Assembly: GCA_020746105.1 (NCBI GenBank)
Contig: CM036619.1
Span: 53,862,635 to 53,926,634 of the forward strand
Source: Trogon surrucura
Taxonomy: Eukaryota; Chordata; Aves; Trogoniformes; Trogonidae
Reading direction: 5' to 3'
Length of the DNA stretch: 64,000 bases
Below, in pieces: positions 1 to 26,282 of the stretch. Positions within the stretch are counted from its first letter, which is position 1. Every line of letters begins with the position of its first letter. The notes beneath the pieces were generated by a model. That model saw only the letters and a list, made by a program, of their open reading frames with translations, searched no databases and was not told where the DNA came from. The position numbers and the translations under genes are program-made.

Positions 1-2
1 GA

Positions 3-14209
<14,207 letters not shown>

Positions 14210-14210
<1 letters not shown>

Positions 14211-14330
14211 TCGGGCGAGGCCCGACAGGGCCGGCGTCAGCCGAGGCGGGACGGACGGAGTGAACGGAGGGGGACCGCCAGGGAAGGGAAGCGGGGGGAG
14301 GGGGCGGAGAGCAGAGCAGGGAAAGCCGCG
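14210..14330 (-). other. LPIN2: LPIN2 non-coding exon 1 (5' UTR; 5' boundary not determined)
   Basis: The minus strand shows a strong donor, GCCCGAG followed by GTAAGC, with the last exon base at 14210, in the middle of the CpG island. No other good donor pairs as well with the acceptor at 276. The transcription start cannot be read from sequence; the end given here (14330) is a placeholder within the likely initiation zone of about 14270-14480. The exon carries no plausible start codon in frame with the lipin N-terminus. Confidence 0.6.
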
Positions 14331-14485
14331 CTCGGCTGGACGCGAACTGCGCCAAGCGGCGGCGGTTGCTGCAGCGCGTGCACATCCGCGCGCGCGCTGG
14401 CGGGCGGGTTACGGGGCCGCGCCGCGGGCGGGCGAGGTAGCGCGCGCACCACCTCGGCTGCGCGATCCCGCCTCGCCCCGGGCGC

Positions 14486-14491
14486 CACGTG
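14486..14491. promoter_or_regulatory. E-box CACGTG in the LPIN2 CpG island
   Basis: The context GCCACGTGACC matches 8 of 10 bases of the palindromic CLEAR motif and also a USF/MYC/SREBP-type E-box. It lies about 280 bp upstream of the exon 1 donor, in the core or proximal promoter of LPIN2. Confidence 0.4.
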
Positions 14492-14960
14492 ACCTCGGTG
14501 GGACGCGGCAGGGACGGGGAAGGGAGGCGCGCGCGCGCGCGTGCGCGGGGTGGGCGGCCGTTGAGCGTGAGCGGCGGTGTCCAAGAGGTGCGCGTGGCCC
14601 CGTGGGGGGGGGGCGTGGAGGCGGGGGCTGGGGCAGCGGCGGGGCCGATCCCGGACAACCCGTGGCGTGTGGGTCAGGAGGCGGCCGCGGGCGTCTTGAC
14701 CGGTGCCAGCGATGGGGGACGGAGGACCAGAGACTGCGGCAACCGTGGCCTCGCTGAGGCAGTCACCCGCGGGCCGGCCTCGCTCTCCTCGTCGTCCTCC
14801 GCCGGCGCTTCGGAGTCCCCCTAGGGGGTCGGGCCGCTGGGGCCCGGCCGCCTGTTGCCGTTGCGAGGCGGAGCGGTCAGGGCTCGGGTGACGCCTTCCG
14901 GCCCCTCAGCGGCGGGGTGAGGCTGCCGCCCGTTTCCTCCGACGCGGCGCCGAGGCGATG

Positions 14961-17900
14961 GGGCCCGAAGGGTGCTGTGTGGCGATTTACAGCTTTAGTC
15001 CGAGCCGTGTCTCGGAATTAGCCTCGTGGCGGGGATGTTTCAAAAGAAACCTCGCGTTCAGGGTGTTCGCTGCTTTATACCCCTGTCACTGAATCCTCCT
15101 TTTGAAAGTTACCGGTCTACCCAGAGGAGACTGGAAAAATTTCTATTTTTTTTTTAGTGAAAACTTAAAATTGCAAAGTCAGAACGTGTCCGGCAGGGTG
15201 GGTACATATTTCAGGTCAGCAGCTTCATTGCCCATTGCCTTTGTGATTCACGCTGCCGCTCGCTGAAGTTCACTTGATTATGTGTCATTATTAACTTGAG
15301 TCACACCATTGCCCGGAGGCCCCAGATGGTGCTGAGGCATAACGTGTGCTAAACCAGGATAATATTCTCACCCCAAACAACTTGCAGTGTAAAAAAAAAC
15401 AAAATAGAAGTAGTATAGTTGGAAATAGATTTTAGGTTTCCTGAATGCGAGTTAAGTGTTTTATCACTATTCATGTAATATTTTATAGAACCACAGAATT
15501 GTCAGGGTTGGATCATCTAGTTCCAACCCCTCCGCCATGGGCAGGGCCATCTCCCACTAGACCAGGTTGCCCAGAGCCCCATCCAGCCTGGCTTTGAATA
15601 CTTCTAGGAATGGAGCTGGGGCCCATTTTATTTGTCTGTTTTCACCTGCCAATCTGTTAATAAGAATTTTGTTAAAAGCTGGCTTTGCCACTCCTGTACT
15701 AGAGCCATTTTGGGCTCTCCCACAGGTTTTATATAATTGTCACATGAGAAAGCTAGTTAACAGAGTGTTCAGTGCAACTGACAAAAAGGCACACTAACGT
15801 GCAAAGTAGCGTACAGGAAAAATTTAATGTGATAGTCCATCTTCAACCAGTTCTAGAGAGAAGTAAGGTCTTTTTATTCATCTGTTGCTCCTTGGACAAG
15901 CTGCCTAAAAGATTACAGTCAATGAGTTCACCTATTTGTGGATAAAATATTTCAATCCTTTAGAGCATGGAACTAAAAAAAAAAAGTCTATCCCTGTATA
16001 AGATGCAGGCTGGAAATTTTAAGAAAACAGTTCATGGAATAGGACAAACACAGAATTATATGGATAGAGTAACTATTATACCTATGTAAAAAAAAAGGTC
16101 AGGTTTCACACCTGCCCATTTTGATGATGTTATTGTTGTGTCAGAAATTCGGAGTTGATTTTGGAACACTTTCCAGGACTTGAGATACACGGATGCAGCA
16201 CAGACTAATGGAGCAATTTTCCACCCTTCAGTGCAACCATGTTTCAGGTGCAGCAGTTTTCTGAAGAGGCCTCACATTTGCATATAATGTCGTAATAATA
16301 ATTACCTAGCTGCATTAGCATAACATCTGTCACAAACACACAGTCTGCACTGCAGCTAATAGATTATTTTCCTGCTCTACCAAGTTCCTCATTTGGCATC
16401 TTAGTTGCTTAGTTCGTGACGGTAACCACATCAGCGGTTGCTCTAACAGAATATTTTTATTTATGTTCCTGTGATGTTATCTTTGCTGGTCATAACAGCA
16501 AACGAGTATTTTGTGGTGAGAGGATTCTCCTAACACCAGAAGGCCCTGTTCACAGGTTGATAATAGGAAGCAACTAAATCTATTGTATGTCCTTGAATAT
16601 CAAATTTAAGATAGATCCCACTATAAAATCAAGCCTAATCCAAAAGCAGGGAACCTTCTTAGGTGGCAGAAAAATCTTTATGTGAAAAGGGTTGACAACT
16701 TGATAAGTCATCCTTTTCTATTTCAGACCTGGAATAGGTGCTTCTGATGGAAGAGAATTTATTTGAAAACAAAATGTTTTCCCTTTAGGTAATGTTTCCA
16801 GACATTATCATATCCAAGCAATCAAAAACTATCCTATCCAGACAAAATTGTCATTTTGTCCAAAATTACCATATGCAGACAATCAAGGCTATAGGACTAG
16901 ACAGCCCTCAGTATTTTCCTTTTGTATTCTCCACTTTTTTGCACATACTAGCAGAAGGTTACAAACAAGCTGTACAAACGGTGTGTGTTTTCCACAGCCG
17001 TGCCAAGTGAGATCTGTTTCCGTTCTGGGTGTGTGGAGCACACACCGTAGCACTGTAGGTAGGATCTCTCTGTCTGTTCATGATTTGTGGTCTGTGTTGA
17101 ACCATAGCTCATGGGTAGTTAAACCTCCAGGCCACAGGAAACCTGCCACTTCATTTACATTCTTTTTGCCTTTTCACCACAAATGTCACTACTATTTTCC
17201 CCATTGGGAACAGGGGAGGGCATGATGAGAGCAACTGCTTTTTTTTTTTTTGGTGGGGGGGAAGGAGTGGAAGGGGAATAATTTGAAAACCTGGTGCCCT
17301 GTTTAAATCTGTGGCTCTTCGGCTGTTCAGTTGCCCGATCACGTCTAGCAACAACAGCGTGTGGGAGAGGTAGCTTGCTTTGGGCTAGAGATGATGAAGA
17401 GTCTCCAGCAGGTTAGGATACAGGTGCCAGGGGTAAATAGGGTGCTAAGCATGGCTTGGGTGAAAGTCTCAGAAAATTTGTGGTTCTGCAGGTAGTTGAG
17501 GACTGTAAGTGTAGGGATGTAGCACCAACTGCCAGTTTGCATCCATCCCTGAGTGCTCAACATATTGCTGGTGTTTGTAGATGAAAGACAAAGTTGTTAC
17601 AGTAGTTTGGAAAAAAAAAAGGCTGGTATCAGTGATGATAGTCACTTTGCCTGTTTGTGTGCATATAGCAGCCAGAAGCCATTGTTCAGAGGAGGTACTT
17701 ATTCCATACCCACCATCACCCCCACTCATATTACAGCAGTCAGGACACCCTTAAACTTTTTCTTTTTTTTACTTGTTTAGATTCTTACCTCTGATATCTT
17801 ACCCCTAGTAAACCTGAAAGACTCTTTATCTCTGCATCTTGGTCATGCATGTGTCCTCTCAGTAGTGTTTCTATAACTTCTCTGAGATTGGAATGACATT

Positions 17901-20830
17901 ATAACAGGACATAACAATTTGATTTATCTTTTTAGTCCCACTTAACAGTTGGAAAGAAAAGATAAGGAAAGTTAATAGCAAGAATTCAGGGCCGTAAGGA
18001 ACTGTACCCTGAGCCACCGAAATATTTAAGCACACCAATAGTCCCTCTGTGGCTGATGGACTTGTTTGTAAGTTTAGGGTGTTTGGTTAAGTCAGCGCAC
18101 TCAGATCAAGTCTCATGTGAACAGTATTTCTCCAGTCCTTGTCAATCATTAGCAGGTGTTTCACAAACCATTTTCCGATAGTAGGTATGATAGGGCTTCA
18201 GGCCTTCTGTTGAGAGGTTCCTTACCCTTGCCAAAATCACAGTCTAATTAAGTAGGAGGCTTTGTTCTGCTCCTGTTAATGTGAGTGATGAAACAGTAAA
18301 TGGAAATTGCAGCCAGATTTGGTGCCTTCCTTCCTCTCCTTGCCATCAGTTTCATCCCCTCACCGTCTCTCTCACAGTACATTCATCTCCAGAAGCCCTC
18401 ATGAAACAGAGCAGTTTTTGCTAACATTTTGCTCTTTACAGCCTTTGTTGCTCTTTTCCCTGGCCAACATTTTGCTTCGGTTCTTAAAACTTAGGTCCTT
18501 TTAGCAAGACAAAAATCATGTGGAAAGACTTGTTTCAGATGTCTGTCTGGTCAGTGTGAGTGCAGCTTAAATGGAATATCTTTCATGCATTCACCTGCTA
18601 GGTATTGCTCAAGGATACAGGGCAGAAGTCCGCCCTATGCTAGTTTAAGGATGATCTCATTTTGCAACTAGCAGCTTCAAGGATTATGGCTTAATGTGTT
18701 ACCAAATTATGGTTTTTCAGTCTCAGACCGCGGACAGATCATCCTCAATAATTGACTAACAAATCCAGAACTAATTCTCAGAAGAACTCAAGGACACCTG
18801 TAATCATGATGCCTATTTTTCACATCTTCTTTCCTCTTCAGAAATCACCCTTTGTAATTCTGGAAGATGATTAGAAAATACAACTTACTGCTACATTTTC
18901 CCACACTGTTAAATACAGTTGTTACGACAGAAGAGTGTGAATTTATAATAGAGATATAAATTTGAACATAAAGAGTAATGCATGCTGGAATCGAATATGT
19001 AGAAAGAAGATATTATCCAGAAGTGGCACTTCAGATAAACATTGCAACCTCTGTCTGATCTTACATGTAGTCAAATGGTTCTTCTGATAGGAGATTCTGT
19101 TGCTTCAGAAATAATTTGAATTCTATCGTTATATAATGGACAGAGACTGAAACGATTTTTCAAAGTGTTCATGGAGAATAGAAAATAAATTACACATATA
19201 GATAACAAGAAAAAAATACTCAACCATCATAACGTAATGAACTTTAATATACTCAACAATTCTGTTAATATTGTGAATATTTTGTTATACATTTCTGAAC
19301 AACTATAGCTTGAATAATCAAAATAAAAAAATAAGGTGTGTTTTTAATCTTTTATTTGTTTATTTGTATATTTAATTTACCATGCATGACAACACTATGC
19401 TTATGGATAACAATTTCCGGGAGAAAATTACTGATGTGACTCCATTTCCAATTTTTTGAGGAATCATCCAAACTTAAAAAAAAAATCCCAGACCCTCAAG
19501 CATTTTAGTTTAAATTTCTTAAAGTATTTTCAGTGGATTTGAAATGAAATATCAAGAAAATAACTATTTTTTCTTTCAGCAAAAAGCTAAGGCCTAGCTC
19601 TGCTGCAATGACACAAAAGAGAGATCTGCCACTGGCAGTGAGCAAAAGCACGGCTTTGTAATCTGAGATCTGGGACATTTTTAGAACATTCTTCTGAGAT
19701 CCAGCTTGTTTTCTGTTAAAACTAATGAAAAGACCCCTGTGGCATTTTGCAGGAATTGGATCAGGCTCTCAGTGGTACAGTCTGTTCTATATATAACTTA
19801 GACATTACCACTGATGTTTGTGGGAGATAGGCTCCCAACCCGAAGGAGCCGTAGGAAGAGATGGATTTTTAGAGAGGGAAGGCAGGTTGAAATAACTGTG
19901 ATGGCAAAGAGATGGTGAGAGTTGTGTGAAACAACCTGTAGCTTTGTGTAATGTTTTGAAAGGCCGGACTCTGCAGCTCTCTGGCAGCATGATGTAATCC
20001 CACATCTGTAGATATTTATCATTATCTGTAATAGTTGCATAAGAATCTACAGGCATTAAGGTTCTCATTTAGAAAGCCTTCTACCACAGAAATGCCCCTT
20101 ACTGCATTTCTGTATGGATCCCACACTTGCATCGTTCGTTCACTGCTGGGCTACTCCAGTTGTATACTAATTTAAGCTGTAATACATAGATGTAAAATAA
20201 AATGTAATGTAGAACTGAAACAAGCTCTATGTGTCAAACAGTACCTAAGTCTAGTAGGATGATTTTAGTTGTGGTTTAGTCTGTATTTTAAGTTTCGCCC
20301 ACTGCTTTTTCATGTAGCAGTCAATATTTTGATTTGCATAATTTTTTTTTTCTCAGTTACATCCTCCATCTTTCTGTGATTCAGAATGGACCATCCAAAC
20401 TTTTTAAATCCTTTACCTTGTTTACACAGATTTTATTACTCTAATTGCCTCCATATAAGCACTCTATCTAGTATTTCATCCAGCAGGAATCCTTCTGTTG
20501 GTTTTAAGAAGAGTTGAAATCTGTTGGAATTCTCCTGGAAGGAAAGAGATTTCTTACCATCAGAGGTATCAGTGTCTCAGGTGTTACACATTTACGTGCT
20601 ATTAGGTTTCTTTGTTTTCTTGTGCTAAGAATTCTATAAGGATGGATTAGAAACTGATACTTCTTGAGTTTTCAGGATTTCTGCATTTGTCTTAGATCTA
20701 ACAACCTAGAAATATCAGTGGAGTTCAGTAATCTTCTATCAATAATACATATGGAAAAAGCCATTATAATATGATTGAGCCTTCTAAGAGTTGAAATCAA
20801 TAAAAGTATTTTCCTAGTAATTGTAATATC
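14961..20830. other. Intergenic region between LPIN2 promoter and MYOM1 3' end
   Basis: Apart from one CR1 fragment I see no gene here. ORFs reach 125 codons (16848-17225 on plus) but show no domain and no splice signals joining them to others. The region is ordinary AT-rich DNA with short homopolymers (for example T/G runs at 17240-17260). MYOM1 transcription would end somewhere near or above its right border; two TTTATT sites (AATAAA on minus) near 19350-19360 are further possible poly(A) signals. Confidence 0.6.
15485..15612 (-). mobile_element. CR1 LINE fragment, inverted
   Basis: The plus strand reads ATAGAACCACAGAATTGTCA and then GGTTGGATCATCTAGTTCCA, followed by the CR1 phrase CATCTCCCACTAGACCAGGT and CCCCATCCAGCCTGGCTTTGA. 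It is the 3' end of a CR1 copy in reverse orientation, about 130 bp, internally deleted relative to the copy at 11610. Confidence 0.88.
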
Positions 20831-20835
20831 TTATT

Positions 20836-20841
20836 TTTATT
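20836..20841 (-). terminator. MYOM1: Candidate poly(A) signal AATAAA (long-tail MYOM1 transcript)
   Basis: TTTATT on plus reads AATAAA on minus. It is the nearest canonical signal I found downstream of the alternative stop at 21950, giving a 3' UTR of about 1.1 kb. It is a hexamer only, so the call is weak. Confidence 0.35.
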
Positions 20842-21949
20842 TCTTGTATTCAATAATTTCTGTTCACTTAAAAGTTGAGCTCAGCTTGCATATTAACAAG
20901 CTTGAACTCTGCTTCTTCCGAGGTATCCACAAATGCATCCGCAAATGAGTCATATTTTCTTATATCCTCAGTACATAAACATGTGAATGAACACAGTAAT
21001 GAATGTGAATAAGCACAGTAATGATATAAAGCAGAGGTTTCCTCCTCACTTACAAGGACCATGAAGGTACCTTCTAAGAAACAAGTGGGGCTGATCCTAG
21101 TGAGGGGAAAAAGGGATAGTTTTGAGCTGAGTCACTAAGGAGGAGGAGGAGGCAGTGGGTTTAGCAGGTCTTGGAAGCAGAAATACGATTGCTGTATCAA
21201 AAAGCATAGAGAGAAATGAGCATGTGGGGCAGCTGGTACTTTATGGGTTAATGCTGTATCCATTGGACCTCACTAAGGCAGGGAGGGAATTAATGAGGAC
21301 TGAAAAGGTTCACGTGAGTCTCCGTGATAGGAAATGGCCAGACATCATCCTGATCCACCTGATGAAACAGGTTTCCATCAAAGAAACTTGAATCAAAAGA
21401 AAACCTCCCTGTGCCCCTGCTGCATTCATAGGAAATCGTTATGTTTCTGGAGATCTTCCCCCATGGCCAAATTGGTCAGGGTGAAAAGTACAGCCCACAT
21501 GGCATCAAGAGGACTGCATGCAGTTTCCTTGAGAAAGCATGTGGGGTCTGCCTGAAGCTGTGATGGCCTACAAATACCAATTTACAGATCCATGTAACTG
21601 ATACCAGTTTTCTTTTACAGCATAATAAATATGTCAGTTCTGGACAAGATTTGCTCTAATAAACGCTGCTCATCATGGACGTTTTTTAGTGATTATAATC
21701 ACCTTGTCAGCACATGGATCATTACTAAGACATTTAGAAACGACTACAGTGCAATTAATGTGGTAGAGATGTAAGTGCCCATCTACTATTCATTTAAAGT
21801 TATGAAGTGTTATAAATGTTATAAAAAACGTTAATAAAGTACTGTGTTAGAGTATCATCGCTAGCCTACCACCCATGAAGACTCAGCTTGAACTTATTAT
21901 CCAGATCATAACAAGATCACATTTTTCATTCAAGAATAGCAGGGTTTAC

Positions 21950-22161
21950 TCAGGGCTTTTTTCCTAGTGGTTTCTTTCCCTGCCTATCCAAGCTTTCTGT
22001 GGGCTGAGAAACCATTTCTGCTACTGTTGATTTTCCATCAGTCTTCTTTGCTGCTTTCTGGTTGCTTTTTGTATCCTTTCCTGTTTCCGCAGCTGGGAAT
22101 TCATTTGGATCAGGTGTCTCTTCTGTAGCAATGATTTCTTGTACATGTGGTTTAATAAAAT
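21950..22161 (-). CDS. MYOM1: MYOM1 probable alternative terminal exon B (C-terminal tail, stop)
   Basis: On the minus strand a pyrimidine-rich tract ends in an AG at 22163-22162. A 212-nt open segment then starts with two bases that complete the codon left by the exon at 23383-23503, runs 69 codons and stops with TGA (21952-21950). The peptide is charged and apparently unstructured: KPHVQEIIATEETPDPNEF, then Lys/Thr/Ala-rich sequence, ending GKKPLGKKP. I do not recognise a homologous domain. Evidence is the exact phase match, the acceptor and the protein-like composition. No transcript evidence is available, and the standard read-through end at 26283 remains the safer gene model. Confidence 0.55.
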
Positions 22162-23382
22162 CTGATTTAGGAGAAATAATAAAATTTCACTTATATTTAC
22201 CATGCTCAACAACACAGCTATGTAGAGCAAGATTTTGCTTTCCCATTGGTTATGGCCTTATCACGTTCTTTTCCTCTTCCTTTATACATATAAACAGATT
22301 CAGTATCACAAATAATGTTACTAGTTTTTATAGAGCCAAAATCAAGCCCAAGTCTTTATGGTCTCTAATTTCAAAGATTGAGGGGGCAGAAACTGCAAAA
22401 CACACAGATGTAAATAATTTTTTCTCACACATGACATCTCATTTACAGGATTGCTGAGAAATGTCTAGGTTAACCATACTAGTAAGACAAGCGAGGAAAG
22501 AAATGCAGTTAAATATTTGTTCTTGCCTTAGGAGCCAAAAGGGGAGAGAAGTAAGAGTATAAAATGTTTTGTCAGCAATGATATAACATGTATACAAAGA
22601 AAAAAATGCTTAGGCAAAAATATGTAAAACAGATGTTCTGATAATGTTGGAATTTAGGCCTTATTTAGAGCTAAAGTGCTCTCCATGAGGCAGTTATACT
22701 CGTAAAGAATAAATCAATGTCCAAGTAGCAACTATTACTTATAGTAAGAGTCTAAAAGAACACTAAAAATCTGTGAGATACAAGAATGCTGAACCATTAG
22801 ACAGCTTTTAATTTTCTACCTTCTCTAAATTGGACAAAAAAGTAATCACTTATAATTCCGTCTTTACCATTCAATACAGACATAAAACTAAGAGTGAATA
22901 ATTGATTAATCACAAGTAGTGGCTACATGGTCAGGCTTTTCTAAAACACTTTGGCATTTAGGGTTCTTTAATTAGCAAGGCCTTTTTTTTAAATGTCAAA
23001 CATCCAACTGCTGAAATGAATCTCACTTTGGAAAATAACACCACCTGTGTATATACATGTGCTTAAGAGATCTTTTCACCTGCATTCAGAAACTTGGAAG
23101 TATTTATGGCTTCAAAAATTTCCATCAGCCAGGTGAGCCAAGGTGAGAACTTGCAGCCCGGTGGAAAAATGGTTTAAAATTTTTGATTTAAATCTCTTTC
23201 ACTGAGGTTTAACCTGCCAATTCATACTTGGCATTTGTTGGCATTTGTTGTTAAGATCATGCACACTCTAAACTTCATTGTTTGGGACCTGAGAAATACT
23301 GATTGGCACAGACTATTAACTGCAGAATGTTTAACAATTTTTTCATTGGAGTAGAAGACCATAATGGTGAAAGTGATCTTAC
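22162..23382 (-). other. MYOM1: Putative intron between MYOM1 tail exons
   Basis: AT-rich sequence with no repeat family I recognise and no further exon that fits the reading frame. Bounded by GTAAGA at the donor and a C/T-rich acceptor. Confidence 0.45.
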
Positions 23383-23503
23383 CTTTCTTTTCCCCTTCCT
23401 TCCGTTTGCTTGCTGTCGTTTTTTTCTTTTTAGATGCAGTTACATTATTCTGATTCTGTCCTTGGACAGTGCCAGTCTGTCCTGACACACAAATCACAAT
23501 CAC
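23383..23503 (-). CDS. MYOM1: MYOM1 probable alternative exon A (C-terminal tail)
   Basis: A long pyrimidine tract ending GCTTCAG precedes this 121-nt segment, which ends in a consensus donor (AAAG then GTAAGA). Joined in phase 0 to the internal GTAAGT donor at 26354 it continues the last beta strand of Ig My13: SDIT followed by VIVICVSGQTGTVQGQ. It then becomes strongly basic, with a KKKK cluster and SKRKEGEKK. Its phase 1 end fits the exon at 21950-22161 exactly. The basic run resembles a nuclear-localisation or charged linker sequence, but no function should be assumed. It could instead belong to an unrelated transcript; the phase agreement at both ends argues against that. Confidence 0.55.
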
Positions 23504-26282
23504 CTGAAGCAAAGCAAGAACAAAAAGCACACAGGCGAGAATTGTGGATACATCACAAATTCAGTTTGAAACGACCATTACTGAACCCCTGGCAGCAATC
23601 CATTTAGAAGCAGCTATTACTCTTAACTCTCAGGGACACATACGTCTTCCAAAGCAAAGAGGAGCAGAATGCTGATGGTTATCTGGGGGATGGCCCACTT
23701 GTGATCCCTCACAGATCTTCCAAAAGCAGGGAGGCAGGAGGGCAGATTTTTGAAGACAAAGTAATAGAAGTAAACTGCTGCCAAAATGCAACTATTATTA
23801 CAAATATGCTAAGTAATAAACATCAGTTATCAGGTATTGTGAAGAGCAAGTCGTGTTCTTGTTTGCGCTCTGGAGGACAGAAGAGATGTGACACTTGCTT
23901 TTAAGGTGTATGTCCTGGGACCAAGATGGAATGACCTGCTTATCATCCTTCAACTGGCTTCATGTCATGCTAAGCGAAATTACCAACTAACTTGACATTA
24001 GTTCTCTAAACTTAGGAGGCTTCCTGTATCTCAAATTATAGATACTGTCATGACTGTATTTTGAAGTTTAAGCTGCTTTATTTTGTCTGATACGCAGCTG
24101 TTGTGACTAAATAGTCTGAACCTCTTTTATAACAGATGTTGATTCATTAATGTGCATAATTACACACTTAAACCCTAAAATTGAAATAATGTCATCAAGT
24201 TTGACACTTGAGTTTTAACTATTTGAGGAGATAAGGCTGTGTCAACGCATACAGTGTTGATGTGAAATGCCGAAAACACATCAGTTTTACATAAGTTCAT
24301 GTTAAAAATCCCTGTGATGTGAAATTTGTTCTGGAAGAAAGAAGATTTATACCAGATATACTTAACATGTTACTATTCATGCATAAAGCTAAGCACTAAA
24401 ATGTTTTGGTAGGCCGTAAATCTGATATAAATCTGGTTATATATTTTTTTAAAAATATTAATATTATAATCATTAGCCCTTTATAGAAACTGATTTTTAA
24501 AAAATATTTTAAAAAATTTAAAAACCCTCCCTTTCACCTTTGATAACTGTATGAAATCTATTGTTACCTGAGCTGTTAAGAATTCCCTCATGCTCCCATT
24601 TCACCTGTAACATTAGCTGAGAGTAAACCTCGCATGGCAAGGGTTTAAGTGAGCATTAACTATGCATCACTTACTAGTGGCATCCTCACAAAAAAGCCCA
24701 TATTGCAGCAAAATGAGTGTCTGGGAAACAGAACTATTTCTGCAGTCACAGTAGTTAAAAACAACAAGAGAAAGTATGTGAAAGGTGCAGAGAAATCATG
24801 CTTATACGGAAAATATATATATGTTAGTTCTTTATATTTTGATGTGAAGAATTGTGCTCTTGTGAGACTAGTAATGAAAAGAATTATTAATATGGCACAT
24901 CATTTTCCTAATTAGCAAGTGGGCTGATAACTATTTCTGATCATATATGTGTATATATATGTATGGTATATATTCTATCACATGCATGTACCATATGTAT
25001 GTCCAGCAGCATGGATGTGTATGTACATTCTATTGCTTTTTCTCAGCTAATAATAATCAGTGGCATTGTAAAATAACTGACATGGAGTTTTTGATCTATA
25101 TAATTGTGTTCAAAGATTTGGACAAATGTGTTTTTTTTTATCTGAAGCATTTTTATCTGAAAAAACCCACACTTTTTTTTCTGTGTTCCAGTGAAGATTC
25201 TTTTTTGTAGCTTTAAAAGATCTTGACAATATATGTTATTTCTGATCCCCACTGGTAAGTTTGGATTAAATTAACTGAGGTCTCAGTCTAACAAAATACT
25301 TACCTAAAACCCTTAAATCAAAATTAATGAGCAGGTCCGCTGAATCGCGTGAGATCACTCCTGTGCCCAAGTTTGCAAAAATACCGTGTTGAGTTGAGAT
25401 GTGAAGCAGTGAAGGTGTAGACAGAAAGGTGTGAAGAGACGCGATTGTGGGTTTTGTCACGGACAGTAAAGTGAAGATTAACAGGGATCTGAAAGGAAGC
25501 TAGAGGTGATTACAGTGGTGAAAGCATTAAGACACTGAGGTACTGTGCAAAACCACCAGAGCTGTGAGTAGTAAAACAAGACACAGTGCAACAAGCTTTG
25601 TGATGGAAGGAAAGAAGTGAATTCAGTTTATTTGTGAACACAGAGGAGAGTTCATACATTTTTGCAGACACACACGCACACATTAGTATTCTGGCCTCAT
25701 AAGCCTAATTTTCATTTATGTTACAGTACTTTTACCCCCGTTGGGCAGATTGAACAATATTTATGGATGCAAATGACACCCATATTAAGGCCTCTCTAAA
25801 CTAACACAGCAATACAATGGGGCCTTAATGTAGACAAAAACCAGCACTATTTTCTCCATTATTTAATTCTCTAACATATTCCATCTATGCGACTTCACCA
25901 AAGTTGGAACAAATCTAATCTGCTGCTCAGAAATGACTTGATCATTTTTTATCTTTCCATCTACTTCATAAATTGCCTCCACTGAAGTGCTTCTTCACCC
26001 TTTCCATTTTTGTTGTAGGGTCAAACAACAGACCTGTGTTTACAGCCTGCATGCATTTGGCCTGGCTGAAGAGGCTACAGGTAGGTTTTGAGAAGGTAGC
26101 AGTAAGAAAATATTTAGGAAAGGCCCTGTTTTCTCTGGCACGATTAAGCATATTAGAAGCAAAAGTGAAGTGAATGGAAAAATCCAGGGCTGCCTGCTAC
26201 AGCAGAAAGCCATTTACACACAGAGATTATGTCAGCCTATCATCCAAAATCTCCCCTATCCTTCTGTTTTCTAGTCTTAAAT
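23504..26282 (-). other. MYOM1: 3' UTR of short MYOM1 form, and intron of the long-tail form
   Basis: Directly below the stop at 26283 this would be 3' UTR for the read-through transcript, with a candidate poly(A) signal 650 bp on. For the long-tail form it would be intron. It includes an AT/GT simple stretch at 24942-24975. No other exon candidate with fitting phase was seen. Confidence 0.5.
25627..25632 (-). terminator. MYOM1: Candidate poly(A) signal AATAAA (short MYOM1 form)
   Basis: TTTATT on plus gives AATAAA on minus, about 650 nt after the stop codon at 26285-26283, a normal 3' UTR length. No closer canonical hexamer was noticed. Confidence 0.45.

Noticed and set aside
22062..22457. 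131-codon plus-strand ORF
   Set aside because: It is partly the reverse complement of the putative MYOM1 tail exon B; no domain and no splice context on plus.
23303..23530. Small ORFs on both strands, including one Met-initiated minus frame that looks like a signal peptide (MLFVLALLQVIVICVSG)
   Set aside because: The hydrophobic Met-led part is formed by the pyrimidine tract of the acceptor plus the start of tail exon A. The splice reading explains the segment better than a separate secreted peptide.
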